Below, one piece after another: positions 17,758 through 26,635 of a stretch of 64,000 nt of DNA. This stretch comes from Cytophagaceae bacterium (GTDB taxonomy: Bacteria > Bacteroidota > Bacteroidia > Flavobacteriales > Flavobacteriaceae): assembly GCA_002710685.1 (NCBI GenBank), contig PALD01000071.1, positions 310,001 through 374,000 on the forward strand. Reading direction: 5' to 3'. The notes under the pieces are model-generated. The model was not told the DNA's origin, made no database searches, and worked only from the letters and a program-made list of their open reading frames with translations. Positions within the stretch are counted from its first letter, which is position 1. The number at the start of each line of letters is the position of its first letter. The translations under genes were made by a program, and so were the position numbers.

Positions 17758-18455
17758 AGACACGAAGCAATGAGCCCGAGCTGATGGATGACCATGCACT
17801 GCCCCAAGACCAACTTCAAGCGGCACTCAATGACATCTCGCTGGTCAATAAGTACCTGGGCGGAAACAGGGTCACCATCAAGGGACTGCGGTATTTTTTT
17901 AAAAAATACCCACAGAATAGCTATACCATTGTGGACATGGGGTGCGGTGATGGCGAGGTACTGCGCGAAATTGCGCAGTACTGCCGCAACAGGAAGATCA
18001 AGGTACAGCTCATAGGCATTGACCTTAACCCCACAAGTATCGCTTTTGCGATACGGCATTCGGTGGCGTATCCTGAAATACGATTTTTACGGCAGGACAT
18101 CCTGCAGTTGTCATCACGGGAGCTGCAATGCGACATCGTGACGAGCACACTTACCATGCACCATTTTGACGAAAGTCAGATTCTTGGATTTTTAAGGCAT
18201 TTTATACAGCTGGCAAAACTGGGCGTGGTCATTAATGATTTACATCGAAATCGCCTTGCGGCCATGCTATTTCAACCGTTAAGTCGTATTTTTATGAAAA
18301 CCCATGTGGCCCGCCATGATGGATTGATTTCTATAAAAAGGGCATTTAAAAAAGAAGAATTGCAACAATTTGCACTCAAACTCAAACTTACATCTTACCA
18401 GGTACGCTGGCGGTGGGCATTTAGATATTTATGGATAATAGACAGCAGGGCGTAA
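17754..18455 (+). CDS. Class I SAM-dependent methyltransferase of the PKS operon
   Basis: 233 residues, cytoplasmic. SAM-binding motif I TIVDMGCGDGEVLREI near residue 60, an acidic end of strand 2 (LIGIDLNPTS) near 90, and TSTLTMHHFDE as motif IV region near 130. O- or C-methylation of the polyketide product is inferred from position between the flavoprotein and the type III PKS. Start ATG at 17754 overlaps the upstream stop by four bases; its 3' end overlaps the PKS gene by 25 bases. A variant hairpin repeat (18037-18054) lies inside and encodes SIAFAIRH. Confidence 0.86.
   Translation: MKTRSNEPELMDDHALPQDQLQAALNDISLVNKYLGGNRVTIKGLRYFFKKYPQNSYTIVDMGCGDGEVLREIAQYCRNRKIKVQLIGIDLNPTSIAFAIRHSVAYPEIRFLRQDILQLSSRELQCDIVTSTLTMHHFDESQILGFLRHFIQLAKLGVVINDLHRNRLAAMLFQPLSRIFMKTHVARHDGLISIKRAFKKEELQQFALKLKLTSYQVRWRWAFRYLWIIDSRA
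18037..18054. repeat. Variant mini-hairpin repeat (in methyltransferase)
   Basis: GTATCGC-TTTT-GCGATAC; a divergent member or chance hairpin. Confidence 0.4.
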
Positions 18456-19498
18456 AGATTGTCGCCGCCGCAAAGCAACTACCGGCATACTCAAAAAACA
18501 CAGAAGAAATCATACAGTTCCTCGATACCTGGCTCGATGGCCGGGAGGAGCGTTTTGTGCGCAAGGTGAAAAAGATTTTTCAGGGGGCCGGCGTTGATAA
18601 ACGGTATGGCATCATGTCACCCGAAGAGGTTTTTACCGAAACCAGTTTTGCACAAAAAAACGATATTTATGCCCGTGAGGTCAAGAAACTGGGAGAAGGT
18701 TGCCTTAAAAAAGCTTTGTCAAAGGCCCACTGGCTCCCCACAGATGTGGACTACATCATCACCGTGAGCTGCACCGGGATCATGATACCCTCGCTTGATG
18801 CCTATTTGATAAACTCATTGAAGATGCGACAGGATGTGGTGCGCCTCCCGGTCACTGAAATGGGCTGTGCCGCAGGGGTGTCTGGAATGATATATGCCCA
18901 GAATTTCCTCAAGGCCAACCCTGGGAAACGTGCCGCGGTAATCGCGGTGGAAAGTCCCACGGCTACTTTTCAACTCAATGATTTTAGTATGGCTAATGTG
19001 GTGAGCGCGGCGATTTTTGGCGATGGTGCGGCCTGCGTGCTGTTATCATCTGCGGTTGGTGATGATGGCCCAGAAATCATAAATTCTGGCATGTACCATT
19101 TTTATGATGCCGTGCACATGATGGGGTTTCAGCTTGTTGATACGGGCCTTAAGATGGTGCTCGATAAAGAAGTCCCTGACACGATATCGGCTCATTTTAA
19201 TGATATCATCCTACCTTTTTTAGCGCAAGCTGATCTGGAAATAGAAGACGTTGACCATCTTATCTTTCATCCCGGCGGTAAAAAGATCGTGCAAACGGTA
19301 GAAGGGCTTTTTGGCAAGATGGGCAAGAATATTGATGATACTAAGGAAGTCCTGAGGCTGTATGGAAACATGAGCAGCGTCACGGTGCTGTATGTGCTAG
19401 AGCGCTTCCTGGAGCGCAAATTGCCCAAGGATGATTATGGATTAATGCTTAGTTTTGGCCCAGGGTTTTCAGCACAAAGAACATTGTTGAAATGGTAA
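18431..19498 (+). CDS. Type III polyketide synthase (chalcone/stilbene synthase family)
   Basis: 355 residues, homodimeric thiolase-fold enzyme that extends an acyl starter with malonyl-CoA and cyclises it. The whole catalytic triad is present: Cys in TEMGCAAGVSG near residue 142, His in LIFHPGGKK near 279 and Asn in YGNMSSVTVLYVL near 312; the C-terminal FGPGFSAQRTLL is the G-F-GPG active-site loop. Bacterial relatives make alkylresorcinols, alkylpyrones or phloroglucinol; the product here is not determined. It overlaps the methyltransferase gene by 25 bases and the reductase gene by 7, so a fixed-ratio pathway is likely. Confidence 0.93.
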   Translation: MDNRQQGVKIVAAAKQLPAYSKNTEEIIQFLDTWLDGREERFVRKVKKIFQGAGVDKRYGIMSPEEVFTETSFAQKNDIYAREVKKLGEGCLKKALSKAHWLPTDVDYIITVSCTGIMIPSLDAYLINSLKMRQDVVRLPVTEMGCAAGVSGMIYAQNFLKANPGKRAAVIAVESPTATFQLNDFSMANVVSAAIFGDGAACVLLSSAVGDDGPEIINSGMYHFYDAVHMMGFQLVDTGLKMVLDKEVPDTISAHFNDIILPFLAQADLEIEDVDHLIFHPGGKKIVQTVEGLFGKMGKNIDDTKEVLRLYGNMSSVTVLYVLERFLERKLPKDDYGLMLSFGPGFSAQRTLLKW

Positions 19499-20289
19499 AA
19501 GAATTCAATACGGCACAAGAGAACGAGTGGGCACTTATCTTGGGAGGTAGCTCTGGTCTTGGGTGGGCTTCCGCCAAAAAATTAGCGAGCCACGGCCTTA
19601 ACCTCTGCATCGTGCACCGTACCCGCCGCAGCAAGTTGGCCGATTTTAATACAGGTTGTGAAGAATTCCGCAAGAGCGGAATTAAAGTTCAAGACTTTAA
19701 CATAGACGCGCTCAAAGCGGAAAATGCGCAGCAGGTGCTTGATTTTTTAAAAGAGCAGAATGCTAAAGTGCGATTGTTGTTGCACAGCATCGCAAAAGGA
19801 AATTTAAAACCTCTAGTTATTTCGGAAGAAACAAAGAATCTTTCCACAACAGATTTCACCTTGACGATAGAAGCCATGGCAACAAGCCTGTATACCTGGG
19901 CTGATGCGGTGATCAAGTCAGGTCTTTTTTCGCCGCAAGGCACAATACTGGCTTTTACCAGCGAGGGGAGCACAAAACCGGCACCCAGTTATGCAGCAGT
20001 ATCTGCAGCAAAAGCCACGCTAGAAGCGTTAGTGCGAAGCATGGCGTTTGAGTATGCGCCACTGGGGATCACGGCAAACTGCATACAGGCAGGCGTGACC
20101 GATACCGAGAGTTTGCAGATGATACCGGGCAGTGATGCCCTAAAAGAGCAGGCGTTGATGCGCAACCCCTTTAAGCGGTTGACAGTCCCAGAGGACGTGG
20201 CAAATGCCGTGTACCTGCTCACGAAGGATGAAGCCAAATGGATCAACGGCACCGTTTTAAAAGTAGATGGTGGCGAGCATTTGCGATAA
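19492..20289 (+). CDS. FabL-like enoyl-ACP reductase / SDR of the PKS operon
   Basis: 265-residue short-chain dehydrogenase fold. N-terminal cofactor motif GGSSGLGWASAKKL; active site SYAAVSAAK has Tyr-x6-Lys, the spacing of enoyl-ACP reductases (FabI/FabL) rather than the Tyr-x3-Lys of ordinary SDRs; C-terminal INGTVLKVDGGEHLR is typical of FabI-like ends. Likely NAD(P)H-dependent enoyl reduction, either making a special acyl starter for the PKS or supplying general fatty acid synthesis. ATG overlaps the PKS stop by 7 bases; last gene of the four-gene operon. Confidence 0.82.
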   Translation: MVKEFNTAQENEWALILGGSSGLGWASAKKLASHGLNLCIVHRTRRSKLADFNTGCEEFRKSGIKVQDFNIDALKAENAQQVLDFLKEQNAKVRLLLHSIAKGNLKPLVISEETKNLSTTDFTLTIEAMATSLYTWADAVIKSGLFSPQGTILAFTSEGSTKPAPSYAAVSAAKATLEALVRSMAFEYAPLGITANCIQAGVTDTESLQMIPGSDALKEQALMRNPFKRLTVPEDVANAVYLLTKDEAKWINGTVLKVDGGEHLR

Positions 20290-20307
20290 TATTAAAAAAA
20301 CAATGTG

Positions 20308-21321
20308 ATGAGAATAGACCTAAGAAGCGATACGGTAACCAGGCCCTCTGCGGGCATGCTCGATGCGATGATTGCGGCTCATGTGGGAGATGATGTGTAC
20401 AAGGAAGACCCCACGGTCAATGCGCTAGAGGAGAAGATTGCAGATTTGTTTGGCATGGACCAGGCCCTCTATTTCCCCACGGGGAGTATGACCAACCAAG
20501 CCGCGATAAAAATGCATACCCAGCCCGGTGAGCAGCTCATCGCTGATAAATATGCACACGTTTTCAATTATGAAGGCGGCGGGGTGTCGTTCAACAGCGG
20601 TGTTTCATGCAAGCTGGTAGACGGTCACCGGGGCATGATAACGGCAGAGCAGGTCAAGGAAAACATCAATCCGCCAGATTTTTACCACAGCCCGTTGACG
20701 TCGCTGGTGTGTCTGGAAAACACGACGAACAAAGGTGGTGGAGCGTGCTATGATTTTGGCGAAATCCTGGAGATCAAAAAAGTGTGCGACGACCATAACC
20801 TGGGGTTGCACCTGGATGGCGCCCGTTTATGGAATGCGCTTTTAACAACTGATGAATCGCCAAAAGACTATGGACGGGTTTTTGACACCATCTCCATCTG
20901 TTTGAGCAAAGGCCTGGGTGCGCCCATGGGTTCTGTATTGGTAGGGAAAAAGAAATATATGGACAAGGCCATGCGCGTGCGCAAGGTGCTAGGTGGCGGG
21001 ATGCGCCAAGTAGGTTTTATGGCTGCCGCCGGAATTTACGCTATTGATAACCACTGGCAAAAGATGCATGATGACCATACCCGTGCTAAGGAACTTGCTG
21101 CCGCACTTGCCGGTCATGCTAAAGTAAAAGCGGTAGAGCCCGTAGAGACAAACATCCTTATCTTTAGCCTTAATGACGATGTCAAAGAAACCGACTTCAT
21201 GGCGAAGCTTAAGGCAAATGATATCCACATCAGCTCAATGGGGCAGGGCAAACTACGCATCGTGACACATTATGATTACACGGCAGCGATGCATGATAAA
21301 TTTTTAGAGTTTTTAAGTTAG
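20308..21321 (+). CDS. Low-specificity L-threonine aldolase family (PLP)
   Basis: About 337 residues, cytoplasmic fold-type I PLP enzyme cleaving L-threonine/allo-threonine to glycine and acetaldehyde. MRIDLRSDTVTRPS at the N-terminus, GDDVYKEDPTVNALE near residue 30, LHLDGARLWNA near 170 and the PLP lysine in CLSKGLGAPMGS near 200. I prefer the ATG at 20308 to the GTG one codon earlier. It begins 18 bases after the reductase stop and may be read from the same transcript, but is a housekeeping gene. A terminator follows. Confidence 0.93.
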   Translation: MRIDLRSDTVTRPSAGMLDAMIAAHVGDDVYKEDPTVNALEEKIADLFGMDQALYFPTGSMTNQAAIKMHTQPGEQLIADKYAHVFNYEGGGVSFNSGVSCKLVDGHRGMITAEQVKENINPPDFYHSPLTSLVCLENTTNKGGGACYDFGEILEIKKVCDDHNLGLHLDGARLWNALLTTDESPKDYGRVFDTISICLSKGLGAPMGSVLVGKKKYMDKAMRVRKVLGGGMRQVGFMAAAGIYAIDNHWQKMHDDHTRAKELAAALAGHAKVKAVEPVETNILIFSLNDDVKETDFMAKLKANDIHISSMGQGKLRIVTHYDYTAAMHDKFLEFLS

Positions 21322-21343
21322 AAACTTAGGAGTGTAGAAAACA

Positions 21344-21371
21344 AAAAGACGGCAAGCGCCGTCTTTTTTGT
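21344..21371 (+). terminator. Terminator after threonine aldolase
   Basis: Perfect 10-bp stem AAAAGACGGC (21344-21353) and GCCGTCTTTT (21358-21367) with a 4-base loop, followed by T run. Confidence 0.88.
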
Positions 21372-21375
21372 TTTT

Positions 21376-21389
21376 TTTGGCGAAAGCCA
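21376..21389. repeat. Mini-hairpin repeat (intergenic)
   Basis: TTTGGC-GAAA-GCCA; just after the threonine aldolase terminator. Confidence 0.6.
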
Positions 21390-21530
21390 TATTCTCAGTT
21401 CTCAGTTCCCAGTTTACAGTGTTCGGTTTACAGTTTTAAGCAGTAAATTGTATTAGCTTCACTGCCTACTGAATACCACCGACTGCCCACTTAATACCGC
21501 CGACTGCTGACTGAATACTGACTACTTAAA
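21390..21530. repeat. Degenerate cAGTtc / gACTGc short tandem repeats
   Basis: About 140 bases made of loose 7-10-base units: CAGTT-type units on the left (ctcagttctcagttcccagtt, about 21394-21435) and CTGACTG-type units on the right (ctgcctactgaataccaccgactg and on, about 21460-21525). The right side is roughly the reverse complement of the left, so the DNA or RNA could fold on itself. It fills the space between convergent threonine aldolase and YbaB genes. Confidence 0.6.
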
Positions 21531-21875
21531 CATATCCAGACCGGGGATGTCTGGCATGCCTTCTTTGGCCACGGCCGCAAGTTCTGTGTCGTGTGTCGTT
21601 CTGGCTCTTTCCAGGGCTTTGTTGAGTGTAAGGATAAGGTAATCTTCCAGCTGCTCCTTGTCTTCAAGCAGTTCGTCGCTTATCTCAAGTGATTTGATCT
21701 GTCCTGCCACAGATACAGAGGTTTTCAGCAGTCCGTCACTACTGGCTTCATCAATATATACAGTCTCTAAGCGTTTTTTAGTCGCTTCGGCTTTTGCTTT
21801 TGCTTCCTGAATTTTGGACATCATGCCCATCATATCTCCAAACATATCTTGCGTTTTAAAATTTTCAGAATTCAA
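21522..21875 (-). CDS. YbaB/EbfC family nucleoid-associated protein
   Basis: 117 residues. [27 protein letters not shown] is the N-terminal helix of YbaB/EbfC; the middle strands and the C-terminal acidic helix ([19 protein letters not shown]) fit the dimeric tweezer-like DNA-binding fold. Usually next to dnaX/recR, but not here. It binds DNA as a homodimer and may affect nucleoid structure. Divergent from the S9 peptidase gene with about 60 bases between. Confidence 0.88.
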   Translation of the reverse strand: MNSENFKTQDMFGDMMGMMSKIQEAKAKAEATKKRLETVYIDEASSDGLLKTSVSVAGQIKSLEISDELLEDKEQLEDYLILTLNKALERARTTHDTELAAVAKEGMPDIPGLDMFK

Positions 21876-21937
21876 AATTACTAAATTGCCATGCCATTGA
21901 TCCCTAACCTTCCCTTAAAAAATTTACTGCTGTTGCC

Positions 21938-24049
21938 ATGGTAACGCTTATTTTTGCCAGCGCTTGCAAAACTCAAAAAAATAAAGACTTGAAGACTACC
22001 ATTGCCCCACCGGTTGCAAAAAAAATCCCCAAAAAACTGGAGATGCACGGGGATATAAGAACTGACGATTATTTCTGGATGAATGAGCGGGATAGCCCCG
22101 CGGTCATTGACTACCTCAATAAGGAAAATGCCTATTATGATGCCCTCACGGCACATACAAAGCCTTTACAGCAAAAACTTTTTGAGGAGATGAAGGCACG
22201 CATCAAAGAAGACGATGCCTCAGTACCCTACAAGCACAATGGGTACTGGTATTATACCCGTTTTGAAACCGGAAAAAACTATCCGCTGTATTGCCGTAAA
22301 AAAGAAACGCTGGAAGCACCAGAAGAAGTCATGTTTGACAACAATGCCATGGCTGAGGGACATTCTTATTTCAACCAGGCAGGATACAGTGTGAGCACTG
22401 ACAACGGGCTGGCCGTCTTCGGTATCGATACCGTGAGCCGTCGCAAATATGTGCTGCAGTTCAAGGATTTAAAGACCGGAGAGGTTTACCCGGAGAAGAT
22501 AAAGAACACCACCGGGAGGGCCGTATGGGCAAATGATAACAAGACCATATTCTACACCCGCAAGGATGAACAGACCCTGCGCAGTAGCCAGATCTTCATG
22601 CATGTTTTGGGCGAAGACCCACACAATGACACCTTGGTGTATCAAGAAGATGATGAGACCTTCAGCATAGGCGTTTTTAAGACCAAGTCCAGGGACTTTA
22701 TCATGATTGCGAGCAGTAGTACCTTGACATCAGAGTACCGTTTCGCTTCCGCGAAAGGGCCCCGGTTTGAATTTAAGGTGGTCCAGCCACGCGAGCGCGG
22801 CCTGGAATATAGCGTGTCTCAGTTTGAAGACCATTTTTACATCCTTACCAATAAGGATGAAGCGACTAACTTTAAACTGATGAAAACGCCGGTGAGCCTT
22901 CCGGCAAAAGAAAATTGGGAAGAAGTGATTCCGCATCGTGGGGATGTGCTCATTGAGGATGTCGAGATTTTTAAGGATTATCTGGTCATTGATGAAAGAA
23001 GCAATGGCCTCAACAAGATAAACATCAAGCGCTGGGACGGTACGGTTGACTATTACCTGCCATTTGCGAGCGAGACCTACACGGCATACATAGGCATCAA
23101 CCCAGAGTTTGACACTGACAAGCTCAGGTTTTCATACAATGCCATGGACACGCCACCCTCAGTGATTGAGTTTGACATGAAGACCCGGGAAGAAGTGGTG
23201 CTTAAAGAAGCTGAGGTCTTGGGCGGTGATTTTGATAAACAAAATTATGAGTCTAGGCGCATCTGGGCCACGGCAGGTGATGGTGTAAAAGTACCTATCT
23301 CCCTTGTGTATAAAAAGGGTTTGGTACTTGATGGGGCTAACCCCGTCCTGCAATACGCTTATGGAAGTTATGGCCACACGACTGACCCATCATTTTCAAC
23401 CTCAAGGTTAAGCTTGTTGAACCGCGGATTTATTTTTGCGATAGCGCACGTACGTGGTGGAGAATACATGGGGCGGCAGTGGTATGAAGACGGAAAATTG
23501 TTTAAAAAGAAAAACACGTTTACAGATTTTATCACCTGCTCAAAGCATCTCATCGCTTTAGGTTATACCAGTCCACAACACCTGTATGCTTATGGAGGTT
23601 CGGCCGGCGGGCTCTTGATGGGTGCCGTGATCAATATGGCCCCGCAATTGTATAATGGCGTGATTGCCGCGGTGCCGTTTGTGGATGTGGTGACCACTAT
23701 GCTGGATGATTCAATCCCCTTGACCACCTCAGAGTATGATGAGTGGGGCAATCCTAATGAAAAGGATTATTATGAGTATATGAAATCCTACTCTCCATAT
23801 GATCAAGTAATGGATACGGCATTTCCCAATGTTCTTGTGACAACGGGTTATCATGATAGCCAGGTGCAATACTGGGAGCCGGCAAAGTGGGTTGCAAAAA
23901 TGCGTGAGCATAACACAGGTAATGCCCGGATTTTTTTTCACATCAATATGGATGCCGGCCATGGAGGGGCTTCTGGACGATTTGAGGCCTTGAGGGAAGT
24001 AGCTGAAGATTATGCTTTTATCATTGATTTAGAGGGTAAGGCCGAGTAA
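21938..24049 (+). CDS. S9 family prolyl oligopeptidase (oligopeptidase B-like) lipoprotein
   Basis: 703 residues. N-terminal beta-propeller (about 40-410) and C-terminal alpha/beta hydrolase (about 430-700) with GGSAGGLL nucleophile Ser near residue 552, Asp in NVLVTTGYHDSQVQYWEP near 638 and His in DAGHGGASG near 673. This is the oligopeptidase B-like group, cleaving short peptides, probably after basic residues. MVTLIFASACK gives a lipobox but a very short signal without positive charge; in frame upstream lies LKKFTAVA with no start codon, so the annotated start is doubtful. A hairpin repeat at 22741-22756 encodes FASAK. Confidence 0.9.
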   Translation: MVTLIFASACKTQKNKDLKTTIAPPVAKKIPKKLEMHGDIRTDDYFWMNERDSPAVIDYLNKENAYYDALTAHTKPLQQKLFEEMKARIKEDDASVPYKHNGYWYYTRFETGKNYPLYCRKKETLEAPEEVMFDNNAMAEGHSYFNQAGYSVSTDNGLAVFGIDTVSRRKYVLQFKDLKTGEVYPEKIKNTTGRAVWANDNKTIFYTRKDEQTLRSSQIFMHVLGEDPHNDTLVYQEDDETFSIGVFKTKSRDFIMIASSSTLTSEYRFASAKGPRFEFKVVQPRERGLEYSVSQFEDHFYILTNKDEATNFKLMKTPVSLPAKENWEEVIPHRGDVLIEDVEIFKDYLVIDERSNGLNKINIKRWDGTVDYYLPFASETYTAYIGINPEFDTDKLRFSYNAMDTPPSVIEFDMKTREEVVLKEAEVLGGDFDKQNYESRRIWATAGDGVKVPISLVYKKGLVLDGANPVLQYAYGSYGHTTDPSFSTSRLSLLNRGFIFAIAHVRGGEYMGRQWYEDGKLFKKKNTFTDFITCSKHLIALGYTSPQHLYAYGGSAGGLLMGAVINMAPQLYNGVIAAVPFVDVVTTMLDDSIPLTTSEYDEWGNPNEKDYYEYMKSYSPYDQVMDTAFPNVLVTTGYHDSQVQYWEPAKWVAKMREHNTGNARIFFHINMDAGHGGASGRFEALREVAEDYAFIIDLEGKAE
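22741..22756. repeat. Mini-hairpin repeat (in S9 peptidase)
   Basis: TTTCGC-TTCC-GCGAAA; encodes FASAK. Confidence 0.7.
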
Positions 24050-24064
24050 TTGAAATAGAATACG

Positions 24065-24072
24065 TAAATTTG
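24065..24072 (+). promoter_or_regulatory. -7 element before the cysteine-synthase-like gene
   Basis: TAAATTTG is a perfect TAnnTTTG -7 element 67 bases upstream of the start; no well-spaced TTG -33 is visible. Confidence 0.4.
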
Positions 24073-24139
24073 CAAGGTTTTGAACTTTTGGTTTTAGGAT
24101 TTATTCAATAAAAAGCAAGTTGGCAACAAAACTTCTTTT

Positions 24140-25180
24140 ATGAAAGAACAACTCAACGTTTTTGATAACGTACTTCAACTTATAGGCAACACACCGCTTA
24201 TAAAACTCAATAAAATCACGCAGGATTTTCCTGGCGAATACCTTGCAAAGGTTGAAGCTTTTAATCCTGGGCACTCTTCTAAGGATAGGATTGCTTATCA
24301 TATTCTGCAAAATGCTGAAGAGCAGGGCATCTTAAAACCGGGAGACACCATTATTGAGACCACCTCTGGTAATACGGGTTTTAGTATCGCCATGGTAAGC
24401 ATAGTCAAAGGGTACAACTGCATCCTTGCCGTAAGTTCAAAATCTTCTAAAGATAAAATAGACGCCTTGCGCAGCATGGGGGCAGAAGTTCATGTTTGTC
24501 CTGCTCACGTAAGTGCAGATGATCCCCGCAGTTATTATCAAGTTGCCAAAAGACTGCACGAGGAGACGCCTGGGTCCATATACATCAATCAGTATTTCAA
24601 TCAATTGAATATTGATGCGCATTACAGGACCACCGGTCCAGAAATATGGAAACAGACCGAAGGAAAAATAACACACCTGGTTGCTTGTAGCGGTACAGGT
24701 GGGACCATATCTGGAACTGCAAGGTTCTTGAAAGAACAAAACCCCAATATCAAGATCCTCGGGATAGATGCTTATGGCAGTGTACTTAAAAAATACCATG
24801 AGACCCAGGAGTTTGACAGCAATGAGATCTACCCTTACCGTATAGAAGGCCTAGGTAAGAACCTTATCCCCACGGCTACTGATTTTGACGTCATTGACCA
24901 GTTTGAGAAGGTGTCTGATGAAGATAGCGCGCACATGGCGAGAAGAATTGCCCGTACTGAGGGGATGTTTGTGGGATATACCAGTGGCGCGGCCCTACAA
25001 GGTGTAAAACAGATGGTTGAGGCAGGCCAGTTTGATAAAAACAGCAAGGTGGTTGTTATCTTCCCTGACCATGGCAGGGCGTATATGAGCAAAATATATA
25101 GTGACGACTGGATGCGTGACCAGGGCTTCTTTGATAGTGAGGATGTAGAGCAGCCCAAAGAGATAGACTACATTAAATGA
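24140..25180 (+). CDS. PLP-dependent cysteine synthase/CBS-like enzyme (possible cysteate synthase)
   Basis: 346 residues, fold-type II PLP enzyme. [10 protein letters not shown] near residue 16, PLP lysine in [11 protein letters not shown] near 49 (SSKDR instead of the usual GSVKDR), [13 protein letters not shown] near 80 holding the substrate, and [10 protein letters not shown] near 190 binding phosphate. Known relatives make cysteine, cystathionine or cysteate by beta-replacement. Together with the serine-palmitoyltransferase-like gene 132 bases downstream, cysteate synthesis from O-phosphoserine or O-acetylserine plus sulfite is the attractive inference; ordinary cysteine or cystathionine synthesis remains possible. 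Confidence 0.85.
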   Translation: MKEQLNVFDNVLQLIGNTPLIKLNKITQDFPGEYLAKVEAFNPGHSSKDRIAYHILQNAEEQGILKPGDTIIETTSGNTGFSIAMVSIVKGYNCILAVSSKSSKDKIDALRSMGAEVHVCPAHVSADDPRSYYQVAKRLHEETPGSIYINQYFNQLNIDAHYRTTGPEIWKQTEGKITHLVACSGTGGTISGTARFLKEQNPNIKILGIDAYGSVLKKYHETQEFDSNEIYPYRIEGLGKNLIPTATDFDVIDQFEKVSDEDSAHMARRIARTEGMFVGYTSGAALQGVKQMVEAGQFDKNSKVVVIFPDHGRAYMSKIYSDDWMRDQGFFDSEDVEQPKEIDYIK

Positions 25181-25203
25181 GATGAAACATATTCATGATC
25201 AAG

Positions 25204-25228
25204 GCTTCTCATCGTAGAAGCTTTTTTT
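25204..25228 (+). terminator. Terminator after cysteine-synthase-like gene
   Basis: GCTTCT (25204-25209) pairs with AGAAGC (25216-25221), then seven T. Confidence 0.7.
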
Positions 25229-25260
25229 ATTTTTATTGAAAACCACATTATGTTAATTTA

Positions 25261-25290
25261 TTGTTATGCAGGCAAAAATGTGTAGTTTTG
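25261..25290 (+). promoter_or_regulatory. Bacteroidota promoter before the SPT-like gene
   Basis: TTG at 25261-25263, a 19-base spacer, and TAGTTTTG at 25283-25290: a full match to the TTG-N19-TAnnTTTG pattern, 22 bases before the start codon. Confidence 0.72.
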
Positions 25291-25312
25291 CTACCTGTTT
25301 GAAAACCGTTGT

Positions 25313-26581
25313 ATGAAAGATTTATTTGATAAGATTTACAAGGATAAAGGCCCCCTGGGGAAGTGGGCTTCTCAAGCTGAAGGCTACTTCGTATTCCCCA
25401 AATTAGAGGGTCCCATTTCAAACCGAATGAAGTTTCAGGGCAAGGAAGTTGTCACCTGGAGCATCAACGATTACCTGGGGCTTGCAAATCATCCCGAAGT
25501 TAGAAAAGTGGATGCCGAAGCTGGTGCGGAGTATGGTTCTGCCTACCCCATGGGCGCCCGCATGATGAGTGGTCACACTGACCTGCATGAACAATTGCAA
25601 AATGAACTAGCGGCATTTGTTAAAAAAGAAGCAGCTTATCTATTGAACTTTGGGTACCAAGGTATGGTATCCACGGTTGATGCACTGGTGTCCAAAGATG
25701 ATATCATCGTATATGATGTAGATGCACATGCCTGTATCATTGACGGTGTACGTCTGCACATGGGCAAGCGCTTTACGTACAAGCATAACGATGTGGAGAG
25801 CATCGAGAAAAACTTACAGCGCGCAACTAAACTTGCAGAGCAGACCGGAGGGGGGATCCTCTTGATTTCAGAAGGTGTTTTCGGGATGCGTGGTGAGCAA
25901 GGAAGACTTAAAGAAATAGTAGCCCTTAAGGAAAAATACAACTTCCGTCTGTTTGTGGATGATGCACACGGTTTTGGTACACTTGGGGCAACGGGAGCAG
26001 GAGCAGGAGAAGAGCAGGGCGTGCAGGACGGTATCGATGTGTATTTTGCAACCTTTGCAAAATCCATGGCCAGTACGGGAGCCTTCATCGCTGCAGATAA
26101 AGAAATTATAGAATACCTAAAATACAACCTGCGTTCTCAAATGTTTGCAAAGTCATTGCAGATGCAGCTTGTGAAAGGTGCGCTTAAACGCCTGGACATG
26201 TTGCGCAGCATGCCAGAACTCCGTGAGAAGCTTTGGGAAAATGTAAATGCACTGCAAGGCGGTCTTAAAGAAAGGGGTTTTGACATCGGTACCACGCAGA
26301 GCTGTGTGACGCCCGTGTATCTTAAAGGTAGCATCCCAGAAGCGATGGCACTTGTAAAGGACCTGCGTGAAAACCACGGGATCTTTTGTAGCATCGTGGT
26401 GTATCCCGTGATACCCAAAGGGTTGATCCTGCTTCGCTTGATTCCCACCGCATCGCACACACTACAAGATGTAGAAGATACCCTCAATGCGTTTTCATCC
26501 ATTCGTGAACGTTTGGAAAATGGAACGTACAAGAGGCTTTCTGCCGGTGTTGCCGCAGCCATGGCAGGAGCAGCTGAATAA
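25313..26581 (+). CDS. Serine palmitoyltransferase-like alpha-oxoamine synthase (possible cysteate acyltransferase)
   Basis: 422 residues, fold-type I PLP enzyme of the alpha-oxoamine synthase group (SPT, KBL, BioF), condensing an amino acid with an acyl thioester. INDYLGLANHPEV near residue 44, SAYPMGARMMSGHT near 75, VDDAHGFGTLG near 215 and the PLP lysine in FATFAKSMAST near 250. SPT-like homologues in Flavobacteriia make sphingoid bases or, with cysteate, capnine for sulfonolipids; a cysteate acyltransferase of this family has been described in Flavobacterium. Preceded by a cysteine-synthase-like gene, which favours the sulfonolipid role. Own promoter, terminator after it. Confidence 0.85.
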   Translation: MKDLFDKIYKDKGPLGKWASQAEGYFVFPKLEGPISNRMKFQGKEVVTWSINDYLGLANHPEVRKVDAEAGAEYGSAYPMGARMMSGHTDLHEQLQNELAAFVKKEAAYLLNFGYQGMVSTVDALVSKDDIIVYDVDAHACIIDGVRLHMGKRFTYKHNDVESIEKNLQRATKLAEQTGGGILLISEGVFGMRGEQGRLKEIVALKEKYNFRLFVDDAHGFGTLGATGAGAGEEQGVQDGIDVYFATFAKSMASTGAFIAADKEIIEYLKYNLRSQMFAKSLQMQLVKGALKRLDMLRSMPELREKLWENVNALQGGLKERGFDIGTTQSCVTPVYLKGSIPEAMALVKDLRENHGIFCSIVVYPVIPKGLILLRLIPTASHTLQDVEDTLNAFSSIRERLENGTYKRLSAGVAAAMAGAAE

Positions 26582-26605
26582 TATAGCTTACGCTAAAAAG
26601 AAGTA

Positions 26606-26634
26606 AGGCCGTCCCATTGTGGGCGGCTTTTTTT
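26606..26634 (+). terminator. Terminator after SPT-like gene
   Basis: GGCCG..CCCA pairs with TGGG..CGGC around a short loop, followed by TTTTTTT, 25 bases after the stop. Confidence 0.75.
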
Positions 26635-26635
26635 A

